DNA of 64,000 bases from a virus: positions 1 to 64,000 of the IMG/VR virus record IMGVR_UViG_3300033144_003384. The stretch is one strand, 5' to 3'. Below are positions 28,491 to 35,416 of this stretch, piece after piece. The notes beneath the pieces are model-generated. The model had not been told where the DNA came from. It ran no database searches and was given only the letters and a program-made list of their open reading frames with translations. How positions within the stretch are numbered: position 1 is the first letter of the stretch; every line of letters starts with the position of its first letter. The translations under genes and the position numbers were made by a program.

Positions 28491-28743
28491 ACACTTCCTC
28501 CACCGCAGCAGCCCACGCTGCACGCACTGGCCGATTCATCTCAATGCTCGGCATCTCTGCGTAAGGGATCGCCACGATGACACGGCTTGGGTCTGCGGTC
28601 GTGATGATCTCGAACTCGGCTATGCCCGGAGAGGGAACAAGTATCCCGTAAACGTCGATTTGGTTTGCGAGTCCGGCGGGAGCTTGCACTACTCCGAGCA
28701 CATCTTCCCCGTCAATGTGTTCCATTGGTTCTACCATCGGCAT
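28426..28743 (-). CDS. Hypothetical protein
   Basis: 105 residues from ATG 28743; later ATGs at 28725 or so are possible. Mostly strands (VYGILVPSPGIAEFEIITTA), then a long C-terminal helix (VRAAWAAAVEEVFMRSAAVL). It follows the WhiB gene and probably shares its transcript. Confidence 0.6.
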   Translation of the reverse strand: MPMVEPMEHIDGEDVLGVVQAPAGLANQIDVYGILVPSPGIAEFEIITTADPSRVIVAIPYAEMPSIEMNRPVRAAWAAAVEEVFMRSAAVLGQWLTQHPDHGAS

Positions 28744-28773
28744 GATCTTAGTACCGGGGCTCCTGGGGGCGGA

Positions 28774-29043
28774 TCACTCCTCGGCAGCTCGGCGTTCCCG
28801 TCGGAGCCGATCCGCTACTACACGCCGATATTTCCTGCGAGGGTCCGGCAACATCCCGCCCCACACACCTGCTTCTTGGTTGGTGTGCACCGCATACTCC
28901 AAGCATTCGTGCCGCACGCTGCACTCGGCGCAGTGCGCCATCAGCCGCTCCTGTCGTGCGGGTGAGCCAAGGTCGAAGAAGTCCAGTCCTGACTCGGCGC
29001 ATTCGCCTAAGTCTCTCCACGTGATATCGAGTTGGATAGCCAT
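28774..29043 (-). CDS. whiB: WhiB-family iron-sulfur regulator, second copy
   Basis: 89 residues from ATG 29043, leaderless. Cysteines 15, 38, 41 and 47 (C-x22-C-x2-C-x5-C) and the canonical GVWGG at 59-63 are all present; a basic C-terminal helix (RRKYRRVVADRLRRERR) follows as in DNA-contacting WhiBs. It is shorter and more typical than the copy at 3084, and lies in the early accessory region, so the two probably act at different times. Confidence 0.93.
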   Translation of the reverse strand: MAIQLDITWRDLGECAESGLDFFDLGSPARQERLMAHCAECSVRHECLEYAVHTNQEAGVWGGMLPDPRRKYRRVVADRLRRERRAAEE

Positions 29044-29050
29044 GTCAAGC

Positions 29051-29079
29051 ATTGTCGCAGCTCAACGAGGGGTTGTCAA
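29051..29079 (-). promoter_or_regulatory. Promoter of the second whiB
   Basis: TTGACA (29079-29074), 17-bp spacer, GACAAT (29056-29051); ATG 7 nt downstream. Confidence 0.82.
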
Positions 29080-29095
29080 GTCCCGTCGGCAAAGA

Positions 29096-29119
29096 GAAAG
29101 CCCCCGCCGGAGCGGGGGC
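29096..29119 (-). terminator. Terminator of the 29446 operon
   Basis: On the - strand GCCCCCGC-TCCG-GCGGGGGC then TTTCTC. Confidence 0.88.
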
Positions 29120-29125
29120 CGTTGC

Positions 29126-29197
29126 TTACTTTCGGGGCCACTTTCTGCACTCGGTTGTCGGGTGCGGCTTCCCATTAGCGGGAACGTGGATTCCCAT
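29126..29197 (-). CDS. 23-residue peptide
   Basis: ATG 29197 behind AAAGGAATGA opens a frame ending TTECRKWPRK. It fills the gap between the gene at 29201 and the terminator. Coding is uncertain at this length. Confidence 0.4.
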   Translation of the reverse strand: MGIHVPANGKPHPTTECRKWPRK

Positions 29198-29200
29198 TGA

Positions 29201-29446
29201 TCATTCCTTTCTCTTGGCCAATCCTGCTTCGCAGTGCCTTCCCTGTCCTGTCTCTAGGCAAGTCCACTCGGCCTGCCTGTCGTCATTGCACCACCACGAC
29301 ACTGTTTCGTGTGTCTGGTTGCTTTCGTGTGATGTGACGGTGAACCTGCGTTCGGAGAGGCGGTTGGGGTTCGCGTGCTCAAGCTCGACGCCTTCGCCAC
29401 GGTGTCCGCATCCGCATCCCATGAAGTTTTTGGGTGGTGCGCCCAT
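29201..29446 (-). CDS. Cys/His-rich protein
   Basis: 81 residues from ATG 29446 behind AAAGGAGG. CGCGH (about 11-15), WWC, WTC and HC give at least two possible zinc sites. Not recognised. Confidence 0.65.
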   Translation of the reverse strand: MGAPPKNFMGCGCGHRGEGVELEHANPNRLSERRFTVTSHESNQTHETVSWWCNDDRQAEWTCLETGQGRHCEAGLAKRKE

Positions 29447-29472
29447 TGCGCCTCCTTTCTTTGTATGTTCTC

Positions 29473-29501
29473 ATTGTACACTACGCCCTGTAGTGTGTCA
29501 A
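29473..29501 (-). promoter_or_regulatory. Promoter of the 29446 gene, palindromic spacer
   Basis: TTGACA (29501-29496), 17-bp spacer, TACAAT (29478-29473). The spacer is an inverted repeat CACTAC-AGGGC-GTAGTG, a likely operator. Confidence 0.88.
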
Positions 29502-29505
29502 GCTT

Positions 29506-29697
29506 TTATTCTGAAAACCCGCCAGCGTTGTGCTCGTCGCAGCCTTCGCCATCGAAGCAGCGCTCTCCGCAATACTCGCACGGTGCCCTGTCGCACTTGG
29601 CGCATATCTCGCCGAACCTGTAGCCCAGTGTCTTGGGCAGCATCGGGAACTCGGTGCGTGTCGTCGCTCCGCATTCTTTGCATAGCGGTCCGCTCAT
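29506..29697 (-). CDS. Multi-zinc small protein
   Basis: 63 residues from ATG 29697. CKEC, CAKC, CEYC and C-x5-C-x2-H are four cysteine pairs, so two zinc sites (treble-clef or B-box-like). Could bind nucleic acid. Overlaps the upstream gene by one base. Confidence 0.7.
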   Translation of the reverse strand: MSGPLCKECGATTRTEFPMLPKTLGYRFGEICAKCDRAPCEYCGERCFDGEGCDEHNAGGFSE

Positions 29698-29876
29698 CAG
29701 AAGTCCGCCCGATGTACCACTGGCACGCCATCGACCTCTGCCAGCATGACATGCACTAGATGACGCTTGGCCTTACTCGGCCTGAAGTGCTCCATAGCCT
29801 TCAGATGTGCGTGATAGGATGTGTCGCTCCATATCTCGACTTGCTTGCCGTCAAACATTGCGATATAGCCGTTCAT
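29697..29876 (-). CDS. Small hypothetical protein
   Basis: 59 residues from ATG 29876. Beta strands (YIAMFDGKQVEIWSDTSYHA), a basic helix, and a last strand (HLVHVMLAEVDGVPVVHRAD). ATGA overlap with the gene upstream. Not recognised. Confidence 0.65.
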   Translation of the reverse strand: MNGYIAMFDGKQVEIWSDTSYHAHLKAMEHFRPSKAKRHLVHVMLAEVDGVPVVHRADF

Positions 29877-30082
29877 ACGTTGGCTCTTCCGAAGTCCCAC
29901 GTTCCGGCCTCGATCAGCTTGTCGCACACGCCGTCAAGCCTGCCGACGAAACGGCGCAGTAGCTCGGTGTGTCCGTTGTGCTTCTCAATGGAAGCGATGA
30001 GCTTGCGCGTGCGCTGTTGGTCGCTTGTGATGGCCTGTAGCACGGTCTGTGCCTCGGCGTCTGTCAGTGTTACTCGTACCAT
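29873..30082 (-). CDS. Helical hypothetical protein
   Basis: 69 residues from ATG 30082 behind AAGGAGAC. VTLTDAEAQTVLQAITSDQQ and following helices look like a small four-helix or dimeric protein. Not recognised. Confidence 0.65.
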   Translation of the reverse strand: MVRVTLTDAEAQTVLQAITSDQQRTRKLIASIEKHNGHTELLRRFVGRLDGVCDKLIEAGTWDFGRANV

Positions 30083-30100
30083 GTGTCTCCTTGTGTCTCC

Positions 30101-30328
30101 TTACCAGTTTCTCCAGCTTCGGCCCCATCGTGGTGATGTTGACCGTAGGTAGCGTGTGAGCTTCGGTGCTAGTGCCTCTGTTAGTTCGGGCAGTGCGATG
30201 TGTACTGCGATGTCGATTGACCTTACGAAGCGGCACGGTGAGCCGAATGCGAATCGGCTCTTGGGTGCTTGCTCAAAGTAGGGCAGTAGCTCAAGTGTTT
30301 CGGTGAGTGTGAATGTGCTTGTAAGCAT
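30101..30328 (-). CDS. Hypothetical protein, paralogue of the 21120 gene
   Basis: 75 residues from ATG 30328, leaderless. Same length, core (SPCRFVRSIDIAVHIALPEL) and Trp/Arg-rich end (SPRWGRSWRNW) as the + gene at 21120. It heads an operon of four genes. Two copies on opposite strands, each leaderless, suggest duplication together with the promoter. Confidence 0.72.
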   Translation of the reverse strand: MLTSTFTLTETLELLPYFEQAPKSRFAFGSPCRFVRSIDIAVHIALPELTEALAPKLTRYLRSTSPRWGRSWRNW

Positions 30329-30334
30329 GAGTAC

Positions 30335-30364
30335 ATTATAACCTGTAAAGGCTAGGGTTGTCAA
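30335..30364 (-). promoter_or_regulatory. Promoter of the 30328 operon
   Basis: TTGACA (30364-30359), 18-bp spacer, TATAAT (30340-30335); ATG 6 nt away. Confidence 0.85.
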
Positions 30365-30398
30365 GCGATTGTTTGGAATAAATAATCTGAGAAAACAC

Positions 30399-30427
30399 TT
30401 GACAAACGCTCCCCCATAGTGCATACT
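30399..30427 (+). promoter_or_regulatory. Promoter of the 30460 gene
   Basis: TTGACA (30399-30404), 17-bp spacer, CATACT (30422-30427). Confidence 0.85.
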
Positions 30428-30459
30428 GTCACTATAAGGCATAAGGGAAAGGAACCCAA

Positions 30460-30675
30460 ATGACCACCACCCTCAACGCAATGACCACCACCGAAAACAT
30501 CAACGGTGTCGAAGTCAACATCGAAGGTGAATACGGATACGGATACGTCGTAACACTCTACAAGAACAACGGCGAACACCCCAACGGCCCATACTTCGAA
30601 GAAAAGGAATACGAAGTCGGAACCTTCTCCACAATCGACGAAGCCCGTGACGAAGCCCGAATGACAATCGGCTGA
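30460..30675 (+). CDS. Hypothetical protein
   Basis: 71 residues from ATG 30460 behind GGGAAAGGAAC. Beta-rich (GVEVNIEGEYGYGYVVTLYK) then a helix (TIDEARDEARMTIG). Single-gene cassette with promoter and terminator. Not recognised. Confidence 0.65.
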   Translation: MTTTLNAMTTTENINGVEVNIEGEYGYGYVVTLYKNNGEHPNGPYFEEKEYEVGTFSTIDEARDEARMTIG

Positions 30676-30691
30676 AACACTCAAGCGAAAG

Positions 30692-30718
30692 CCCCCCGTG
30701 AAAGCGGGGGGTTTCTTC
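30692..30718 (+). terminator. Terminator of the 30460 gene
   Basis: CCCCCC-GTGAAAGC-GGGGGG then TTTCTTC. Confidence 0.85.
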
Positions 30719-30903
30719 GTGCGTCAGCTCACTCCAACAACCAGATGGCGGGACTTATCAGGGAACAGTCGCCCGGCGGAGTCGAACAGCTCGAACACTC
30801 GGTTACCCCCCTGGAAGAGCCCGGAGAGCCCCGACGAAGCGCAAAAAGTCTCGATCGTGCGCGCGCGGGGGCCCGTTTAGAAAAAATGGGATTCTCAGTT
30901 TTG
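30719..30903. other. Non-coding stretch
   Basis: No supported gene. It holds a GAGCCCCGAC block like other cassette borders and GTGCGCGCGCGGGGGCCCG near 30860. A TTGACA (30907-30902, - strand) has no gene after it. Confidence 0.4.
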
Positions 30904-31131
30904 TCAAGTGTTATTTGGCCAGGTGTAGTTGATTGGGGGTGTGGCGTCTGGGTTGAGTTGTAGGATTGTGTTTCGTGGGATGTGGGGGTTGAGTTCGGTT
31001 TCTATGCCCATGATTACGTCTAGGGGTGATGTTCGTGAGGGGTGGCTTGCGGCTTTGAGGTCTTCCCATGTTTGTGGGTGCATGTGTAGTGGTAGTGGTT
31101 TGTTGTTGTGGTCGCGGAGTAGGTTATTCAT
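30904..31131 (-). CDS. Hypothetical protein
   Basis: 75 residues from ATG 31131. Pro/His/Asn-rich (NKPLPLHMHPQTWEDLKAAS, NPHIPRNTILQLNPD). Last gene of the long - operon that starts at 33662. The coding strand of this operon is strongly A/C-rich. Not recognised. Confidence 0.65.
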   Translation of the reverse strand: MNNLLRDHNNKPLPLHMHPQTWEDLKAASHPSRTSPLDVIMGIETELNPHIPRNTILQLNPDATPPINYTWPNNT

Positions 31132-31411
31132 TGTCGTTTGTTGTGTCGTTTGATATGTAGGACAGGATTTCGTCGTAGATTAGGCTTTCGATTCTGTAGG
31201 TTGTTTCTGATGTCAGGTCGTTTGATGTGATGATCATTAGTGTGCCGTCGAAGTTGTTTTGCCACTCAGCCTCGGTCTTTAATCGTTCGCTTCCGTATTC
31301 ATGGGTGATGTGCTGAACAATTCTCCAATTTTCCAAAGACAGGATAAATCTATCGTTCTCAAATAGGGCATGAACATTCAGTGCATCTTTTCTTGTCGGT
31401 AGGTCACTCAT
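31124..31411 (-). CDS. Hypothetical protein
   Basis: 95 residues from ATG 31411. Alpha/beta (DRFILSLENWRIVQHITHEY, TLMIITSNDLTSETTYRIES). Overlaps both neighbours by 8 bp. Not recognised. Confidence 0.65.
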   Translation of the reverse strand: MSDLPTRKDALNVHALFENDRFILSLENWRIVQHITHEYGSERLKTEAEWQNNFDGTLMIITSNDLTSETTYRIESLIYDEILSYISNDTTNDNE

Positions 31412-31754
31412 CGTTGTTGTCCTCGGTGAGAGCATCCGGCGGTCTGAACGGCTTGTCGGCATCCATAACCCACGACGGCTCACGTTCCTCCTCGGTGATG
31501 AAGTCGTGCAGACGGTCCAACGCTGCAGTCCCTTCCACAAACTCACGATGCTCTTTCATGGACATCGGCGTGATCTCCAACCCTTCTGTCCACACAATCC
31601 ATTTCTCGTCACCTAATTGTCCGAAGCAAAACACACAAATGTCTGAGTTGCGCCACGTATGCCCCGCAACAGCATCGAAGATATGGTCTGGCGACCAGAA
31701 CCCCCAACCACGGCGATTACAGCGGGCGCATACTTGTCGCGTAGGATCAGTCAT
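31404..31754 (-). CDS. Zinc-binding hypothetical protein
   Basis: 116 residues from ATG 31754. CARCNRRGW (about 9-17) with CVFC (about 40-43) and an intervening His fit an HNH-like or treble-clef zinc knuckle, but the H-N-H catalytic order is not complete. The C-terminus is acidic. Confidence 0.65.
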   Translation of the reverse strand: MTDPTRQVCARCNRRGWGFWSPDHIFDAVAGHTWRNSDICVFCFGQLGDEKWIVWTEGLEITPMSMKEHREFVEGTAALDRLHDFITEEEREPSWVMDADKPFRPPDALTEDNNDE

Positions 31755-32112
31755 CGTCTGTCCCCTCCAACCATGCGCTCACTGCCTTGTCCAAGGCTGT
31801 TCTTGTCCAAGGCTGTGTTTCTTGTGTGATGCGGACCAGCTCAGCGTTGGCGGTGTAACGTCGTTCGTTCTCGTAGATGTCTCCACCAGCGAGACGGTCG
31901 AGAACCGATTTGAATCTGTTATTCATTCGTCTGTCCTGGTTGTCTCCCCATCGTTCTGTTGCTCCGCAGATTTTGCATTCGAATATGGTGGCGATGACTT
32001 CGTTGTTGTCGTTTTTTTCGAACCAGACGTCGTGTTTGGTGCTTGGGCAGTTTTTGCGTGGGCATTCGGTGGTGCCGTTGATGTTTGTGTATCGGATGAT
32101 TGGGTGGCTCAT
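31747..32112 (-). CDS. Zinc-ribbon hypothetical protein
   Basis: 121 residues from ATG 32112, ATGA-coupled to the peptide upstream. CPRKNC (about 17-22) and CKIC (about 46-49) form a zinc ribbon like transcription-factor ribbons; the rest is helical. Not assigned. Confidence 0.65.
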   Translation of the reverse strand: MSHPIIRYTNINGTTECPRKNCPSTKHDVWFEKNDNNEVIATIFECKICGATERWGDNQDRRMNNRFKSVLDRLAGGDIYENERRYTANAELVRITQETQPWTRTALDKAVSAWLEGTDDD

Positions 32113-32225
32113 GGTTGGTATGTGATGATGTGGCAGGGTTGTTTGATCCAGTTGTTGCCGTTGCACATGATGGTGCCTTGTGCTTGTTGGTGGTGGGTGT
32201 GGCACCAGGATATTGTAGGAGGCAT
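32109..32225 (-). CDS. 38-residue Cys/His peptide
   Basis: From ATG 32225; the TGA overlaps the next ATG. WCHTHHQQ, MCNGN and PCHII give C-x-H...C...C-x-H. Coupling and cysteine pattern support it as a real gene. Confidence 0.55.
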   Translation of the reverse strand: MPPTISWCHTHHQQAQGTIMCNGNNWIKQPCHIITYQP

Positions 32226-32241
32226 ATGGGGTTCCGTTTGT

Positions 32242-32772
32242 TTAATCGCTAGTTGTTGATGGGCTTACAGGGTATGTCGCCACATCTGCTGCCAAAAGCT
32301 CATAATTGTCGTCGGCATCCTCCAGGTCACAGTCCCCACGATGACGATGATCGCCACAGAACGCACGCACAGGGATGCCATAGTCGCGCACCATTTTGTG
32401 GCCCCGCTCGGAATGGGTTGTCCACTCCTGCTTGATGCGGTAAAGGACGGTGGGTTCGTTCATGCATCGCGGCTGAAAGCACAGGGTGATATCTCCAAAC
32501 TTTTCAACTAAACCGAAATATGGGCGATGGTTCTCAGCAATGAATTTGCCCAAAATCGAGACAATGTCGAGGTCACGGTATTCTCTGACTGTTCGGTTGT
32601 TGGTGTTGTGGTTCAGAAATGTCTTGTTTGGGTTTCTTCGCACAACGGTGAGGATACGTGTGTATCGCCATTCGTCGCCAGATAGCTCCGATTCTTTCCA
32701 ACGTGGAAGCATTTCGTATTCCATGGATAGGATGCCGTCGTCTTCAGGTAGCGGCTTCAGGTAGTAGTTCAT
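32242..32772 (-). CDS. Hypothetical protein
   Basis: 176 residues from ATG 32772. Alpha/beta with CFQPRC and FCGDHRHRGDC near the end; VREYRDLDIVSILGKFIAEN is a helical centre. Coupled to the gene upstream by ATGA. Not recognised. Confidence 0.65.
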   Translation of the reverse strand: MNYYLKPLPEDDGILSMEYEMLPRWKESELSGDEWRYTRILTVVRRNPNKTFLNHNTNNRTVREYRDLDIVSILGKFIAENHRPYFGLVEKFGDITLCFQPRCMNEPTVLYRIKQEWTTHSERGHKMVRDYGIPVRAFCGDHRHRGDCDLEDADDNYELLAADVATYPVSPSTTSD

Positions 32773-32966
32773 GTGGTTTCCTCCCAATCTACAGTTCCTG
32801 GTGCAGACGTGATGGTGGCTATGTAGTGTGTTGAGCAGAAATGTCCTTTGGGGTCTTTTATGGGTGTGAATGCTCCTTCTTGGTCGCATTTGTCGCATTT
32901 GGGGGTTGGTGTTGCGTTGCTGGTGCCTGTTATGCGTTGGTAGGGGAAGGGTATTATGTCTGGCAT
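32769..32966 (-). CDS. Small zinc-ribbon protein
   Basis: 65 residues from ATG 32966. CDKCDQ (about 24-29) and FCSTHY (about 43-48) are typical of C2CH-type small phage zinc proteins. Not assigned. Confidence 0.65.
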   Translation of the reverse strand: MPDIIPFPYQRITGTSNATPTPKCDKCDQEGAFTPIKDPKGHFCSTHYIATITSAPGTVDWEETT

Positions 32967-32971
32967 TGGCG

Positions 32972-33292
32972 TTATTGGCTTCGGGCCTCTTGCGCATCCT
33001 CTACGATGTGGTGATAGGCACCGTATTCGTAACCGAAGCAGTGGTTACAGAAATGAAACCAGGAGTAGTCGTCTTTCTTCTCTTCGGGGGCGTCGTTGAT
33101 TGTGTCTAGCCATTCTTGGGCGTTTCGTGCGTCGTGGACGCTTTGCCATTCCGGGGACGTTCCGTTGCATCGTGTCTTGTATCCGTCTTCTGTTGGCTTA
33201 ATGCGGTGCAGCGTTTGTAAGCCCAGGAAATATCCGTGATAGGTCATGCCCCATATGGGGGTTTCTGTGCCGTGAATGGTTAGTTCCATCAT
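32972..33292 (-). CDS. Hypothetical protein
   Basis: 106 residues from ATG 33292 (ATG 33289 also possible). WFHFCNHCFGYEYGAYHH near the end is a likely metal site; before it are strands (ELTIHGTETPIWGMTYHGYF). Start overlaps the upstream stop. Confidence 0.65.
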   Translation of the reverse strand: MMELTIHGTETPIWGMTYHGYFLGLQTLHRIKPTEDGYKTRCNGTSPEWQSVHDARNAQEWLDTINDAPEEKKDDYSWFHFCNHCFGYEYGAYHHIVEDAQEARSQ

Positions 33293-33468
33293 GGGTCAAT
33301 TTTCCATTCTCTGTCAGGGAGGATCATTCCTGTCTGTCGATACATCTGGAGGTCCATTCGTTGGATTGTGTTCCAGGGTGAAGTGGTGGAATACCATGTG
33401 GCTTGGACAGTAGCGGTTGAGCCCCGCCATGTTTGAGTGAGCGTTATTCGGGAAGGGTGACTCGGCAC
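33289..33468 (-). CDS. 59-residue hypothetical protein
   Basis: Best start GTG 33468, inside the end of the upstream gene; ATG 33354 would leave 21 residues. The frame (RITLTQTWRGSTATVQATWY, MILPDREWKIDP) looks like a beta-rich protein, and its stop overlaps the next start. Start is uncertain. Confidence 0.5.
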   Translation of the reverse strand: MPSHPSRITLTQTWRGSTATVQATWYSTTSPWNTIQRMDLQMYRQTGMILPDREWKIDP

Positions 33469-33662
33469 GTGACGGCGTTCCCTTTGATTGTCGTGATTTC
33501 GAAACTGAGTCCTTCGAGAATGATGTCAGTCACGTTCGCTAACCCTTCGCGGTCGTCCTCATAATCCGGGCTTTCTTTATCAATTTCTGCAAGGTCGACA
33601 AGGACGTCGGTGATGTAGTCGTGGATTCGGAGACGGATAATGTCATTTGATACTGTTGCCAT
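33444..33662 (-). CDS. Hypothetical protein, first gene of a ten-gene operon
   Basis: 72 residues from ATG 33662 (ATG 33674 is just after the -10 box and less likely). Helices first (IIRLRIHDYITDVLVDLAEI), then beta (LSFEITTIKGNAVTCRVTLP). Not recognised. Confidence 0.6.
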   Translation of the reverse strand: MATVSNDIIRLRIHDYITDVLVDLAEIDKESPDYEDDREGLANVTDIILEGLSFEITTIKGNAVTCRVTLPE

Positions 33663-33667
33663 AATGC

Positions 33668-33701
33668 TTGACATTGTAGCAGAAGTCGGGTACGGTGTCT
33701 A
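33668..33701. promoter_or_regulatory. Interlocked divergent promoters
   Basis: + strand: TTGACA (33668-33673), 17 bp, TACGGT (33691-33696), leaderless to ATG 33705. - strand: TAGACA (33701-33696), 17 bp, TACAAT (33678-33673) for the operon at 33662. They share the same 34 bp, so only one can fire at a time. Confidence 0.75.
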
Positions 33702-33704
33702 CAT

Positions 33705-34226
33705 ATGGATTACGTACAGATAACCGGATGGCAAAACGAAGTTACCGGCAAAATTCACGGAACCAAAGGTCCCCCCCATTCTACAATGGGATTATGCGGC
33801 AACGGCGGGTGGCTACTCGACGGTTTACGCAACAAAGACGTCGGGGACTTCTACGACACACCCCAGACGCAACGGTGCGAAAAGTGCAACGAAGCAGCAA
33901 AGAAACTCAACCCGTTCAGGATTACCAGGAAATTGGTCGAAGCGTTCAAAGAAGATGTCGCAAAGGAAGGGGCCACGGTGAGGGTGAATGTCGCCTTCAG
34001 GGACGTAAAGAATCTCCAAAAGTTTTACAGGACAGAGAAGTCGGTTGTGGTGTATAGAAAGCTGCCCGACAATCAGACAATGTCGTCCGACCATGGGCAC
34101 AGCTATCCGGCGACCATCTATCAGTGGGTGAGGGAAGACTGGAAAGGGAAGGTCAACACCTTGCATTCGTGGTCTGGGAGTCCCGAGAATGTGTGGGTTG
34201 ATCGTCGTGGGGATATTGATGATTGA
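33705..34226 (+). CDS. Hypothetical protein
   Basis: 173 residues from ATG 33705, leaderless. GLCGNGGWLLDGL, CEKC (about 58-61) and a helix-strand C-terminus ending SWSGSPENVWVDRRGDIDD. The start of the + run of coupled small genes to 35365. Not recognised. Confidence 0.65.
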   Translation: MDYVQITGWQNEVTGKIHGTKGPPHSTMGLCGNGGWLLDGLRNKDVGDFYDTPQTQRCEKCNEAAKKLNPFRITRKLVEAFKEDVAKEGATVRVNVAFRDVKNLQKFYRTEKSVVVYRKLPDNQTMSSDHGHSYPATIYQWVREDWKGKVNTLHSWSGSPENVWVDRRGDIDD

Positions 34227-34431
34227 CTACGAAGCCATGAAAGAAGTGCTTGCCATTCCTGATGAATCTGGAGCATTCTTCAAGTGGCACAGTACCGAAC
34301 AACTAGAAGATGCGCTGTATGTTGGGCTGCCCGACGGGCCGTTGTACCGACGCAAGTGTGGGTTCGGACATGACGAGGATTGTCACCCGTTCTATGTGCA
34401 GGTGTGGCCGGAGGTAGGCAACGATGATTGA
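34219..34431 (+). CDS. Hypothetical protein, tandem copy A
   Basis: 70 residues from ATG 34219, overlapping the previous stop. Begins MIDYEAMKEVLAIPD and ends in FYVQVWPEVG. The next gene has the same opening and the same YVQVWPE near its end: a tandem duplicate that diverged in the middle. CGFGHDEDCH is a possible metal site. Confidence 0.65.
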   Translation: MIDYEAMKEVLAIPDESGAFFKWHSTEQLEDALYVGLPDGPLYRRKCGFGHDEDCHPFYVQVWPEVGNDD

Positions 34432-34696
34432 CTACGAAGCGGCGGCACTGATGATACATCAGCTTCGCAATTTGGGATCACCACCGAAGCGACTACCGGA
34501 CATTGATGCAGCGAAGCGCATAGTAGGTGCTGCGTTGGGTGACACCGTGCTGTACTGCTTAGAACAACACAAGACATATTGTGACGATTACGAGGGGGCA
34601 ACCGAGTTTGGTTGTCGCGGGGGTCATGTTGAGCGCCGTTACGTTCAGGTGTGGCCGGAAGGGGATGGCGAATGGGTGAACCAAAAGTATGGGTAG
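34424..34696 (+). CDS. Hypothetical protein, tandem copy B
   Basis: 90 residues from ATG 34424. Opening MIDYEAAALMIHQLR and later RYVQVWPEGDG match copy A. GATGATTGACTACGAAGC is identical at both starts (34217 and 34422). Function unknown. Confidence 0.65.
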   Translation: MIDYEAAALMIHQLRNLGSPPKRLPDIDAAKRIVGAALGDTVLYCLEQHKTYCDDYEGATEFGCRGGHVERRYVQVWPEGDGEWVNQKYG

Positions 34697-34709
34697 GGGG
34701 CGCAGTTTG

Positions 34710-34907
34710 ATGAAAACGGAGTACCGCCTTTGTGTCACCAGGGGAACTAGCAAGCGTCCAATGCGCTACGGGAAACGCGACAGGAACCACGCTGAAACCG
34801 ATGCAGCGAAATACGCTACACCTTTGGAGCGTGGGCTAGCGGAGCGGGTTTGGATCGAATCGAGGCAGGTAAGTGAATGGAAAGAAGGGAACAACGATGA
34901 CGGTTGA
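34710..34907 (+). CDS. Small basic protein
   Basis: 65 residues from ATG 34710; ATG 34689 overlaps the previous stop and is possible too. TEYRLCVTRGTSKRPMRYGK is basic, perhaps nucleic-acid-binding; PLERGLAERVWIESRQVSEW is helical. Confidence 0.6.
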   Translation: MKTEYRLCVTRGTSKRPMRYGKRDRNHAETDAAKYATPLERGLAERVWIESRQVSEWKEGNNDDG

Positions 34908-35106
34908 AGAACCGTGGGAGTGTGCTTGCGGAGAGACAGACATCACGAAGCACGATCTTGGCATGGTGATTTCACACACGTTCGACATGTCGATGCAGGA
35001 AGGTCGGGATATGCTGGTTCGTATTCGTAATCGTGCTGGTGTCGAAACTGCCGATGAGGACAGGATATTTCCGGATGCTCTCACGAAGGAGAACACAGAT
35101 GGGTGA
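34897..35106 (+). CDS. Hypothetical protein
   Basis: 69 residues from ATG 34897. ECACGETD (about 8-15) then an acidic helix (FDMSMQEGRDMLVRIRNRAG). Overlaps both neighbours. Not recognised. Confidence 0.65.
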   Translation: MTVEEPWECACGETDITKHDLGMVISHTFDMSMQEGRDMLVRIRNRAGVETADEDRIFPDALTKENTDG

Positions 35107-35365
35107 CCTGTATGAATTGCGATGGCATGACGGTCTCCTGCCTCGTCCCATTCAGCAGCAAATTGATGACGGCATTTGGGTACTTGTTGAGCTATGTGAA
35201 CACGATCGGTCGAAAGGCCATTGGGTTACAATGATATGTCGTTGTAGTAATTGGCTCGGTAAAGCGTTTGGGCGGTGGGTTGATTCTGGGGAAGAATATG
35301 TGCCTGGCGAATGGGTGGAGTGTGATCATGTTTGGTGTGAGGGTGCAGAGTTGAGGAACGGGTAG
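35099..35365 (+). CDS. Hypothetical protein
   Basis: 88 residues from ATG 35099. CEHDRSKGHWVTMICRC and CDHVWCEG provide C-x-H and C-x-C sites; GEEYVPGEWVECDHVWCEG looks like a small beta-zinc fold. End of the coupled run. Confidence 0.65.
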   Translation: MGDLYELRWHDGLLPRPIQQQIDDGIWVLVELCEHDRSKGHWVTMICRCSNWLGKAFGRWVDSGEEYVPGEWVECDHVWCEGAELRNG

Positions 35366-35382
35366 ACCCCATAGAATAATGC

Positions 35383-35410
35383 TTGACATTCGGTAGGTTT
35401 CCTGTACGAT
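35383..35410 (+). promoter_or_regulatory. Promoter of the 35417 operon
   Basis: TTGACA (35383-35388), 16-bp spacer, TACGAT (35405-35410); ATG 6 nt downstream. Confidence 0.8.
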
Positions 35411-35416
35411 GTCAAT

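Noticed and set aside
30902-30907. A promoter for a - strand gene below 30900
   Set aside because: TTGACA is present but no -10 or gene follows in that direction.
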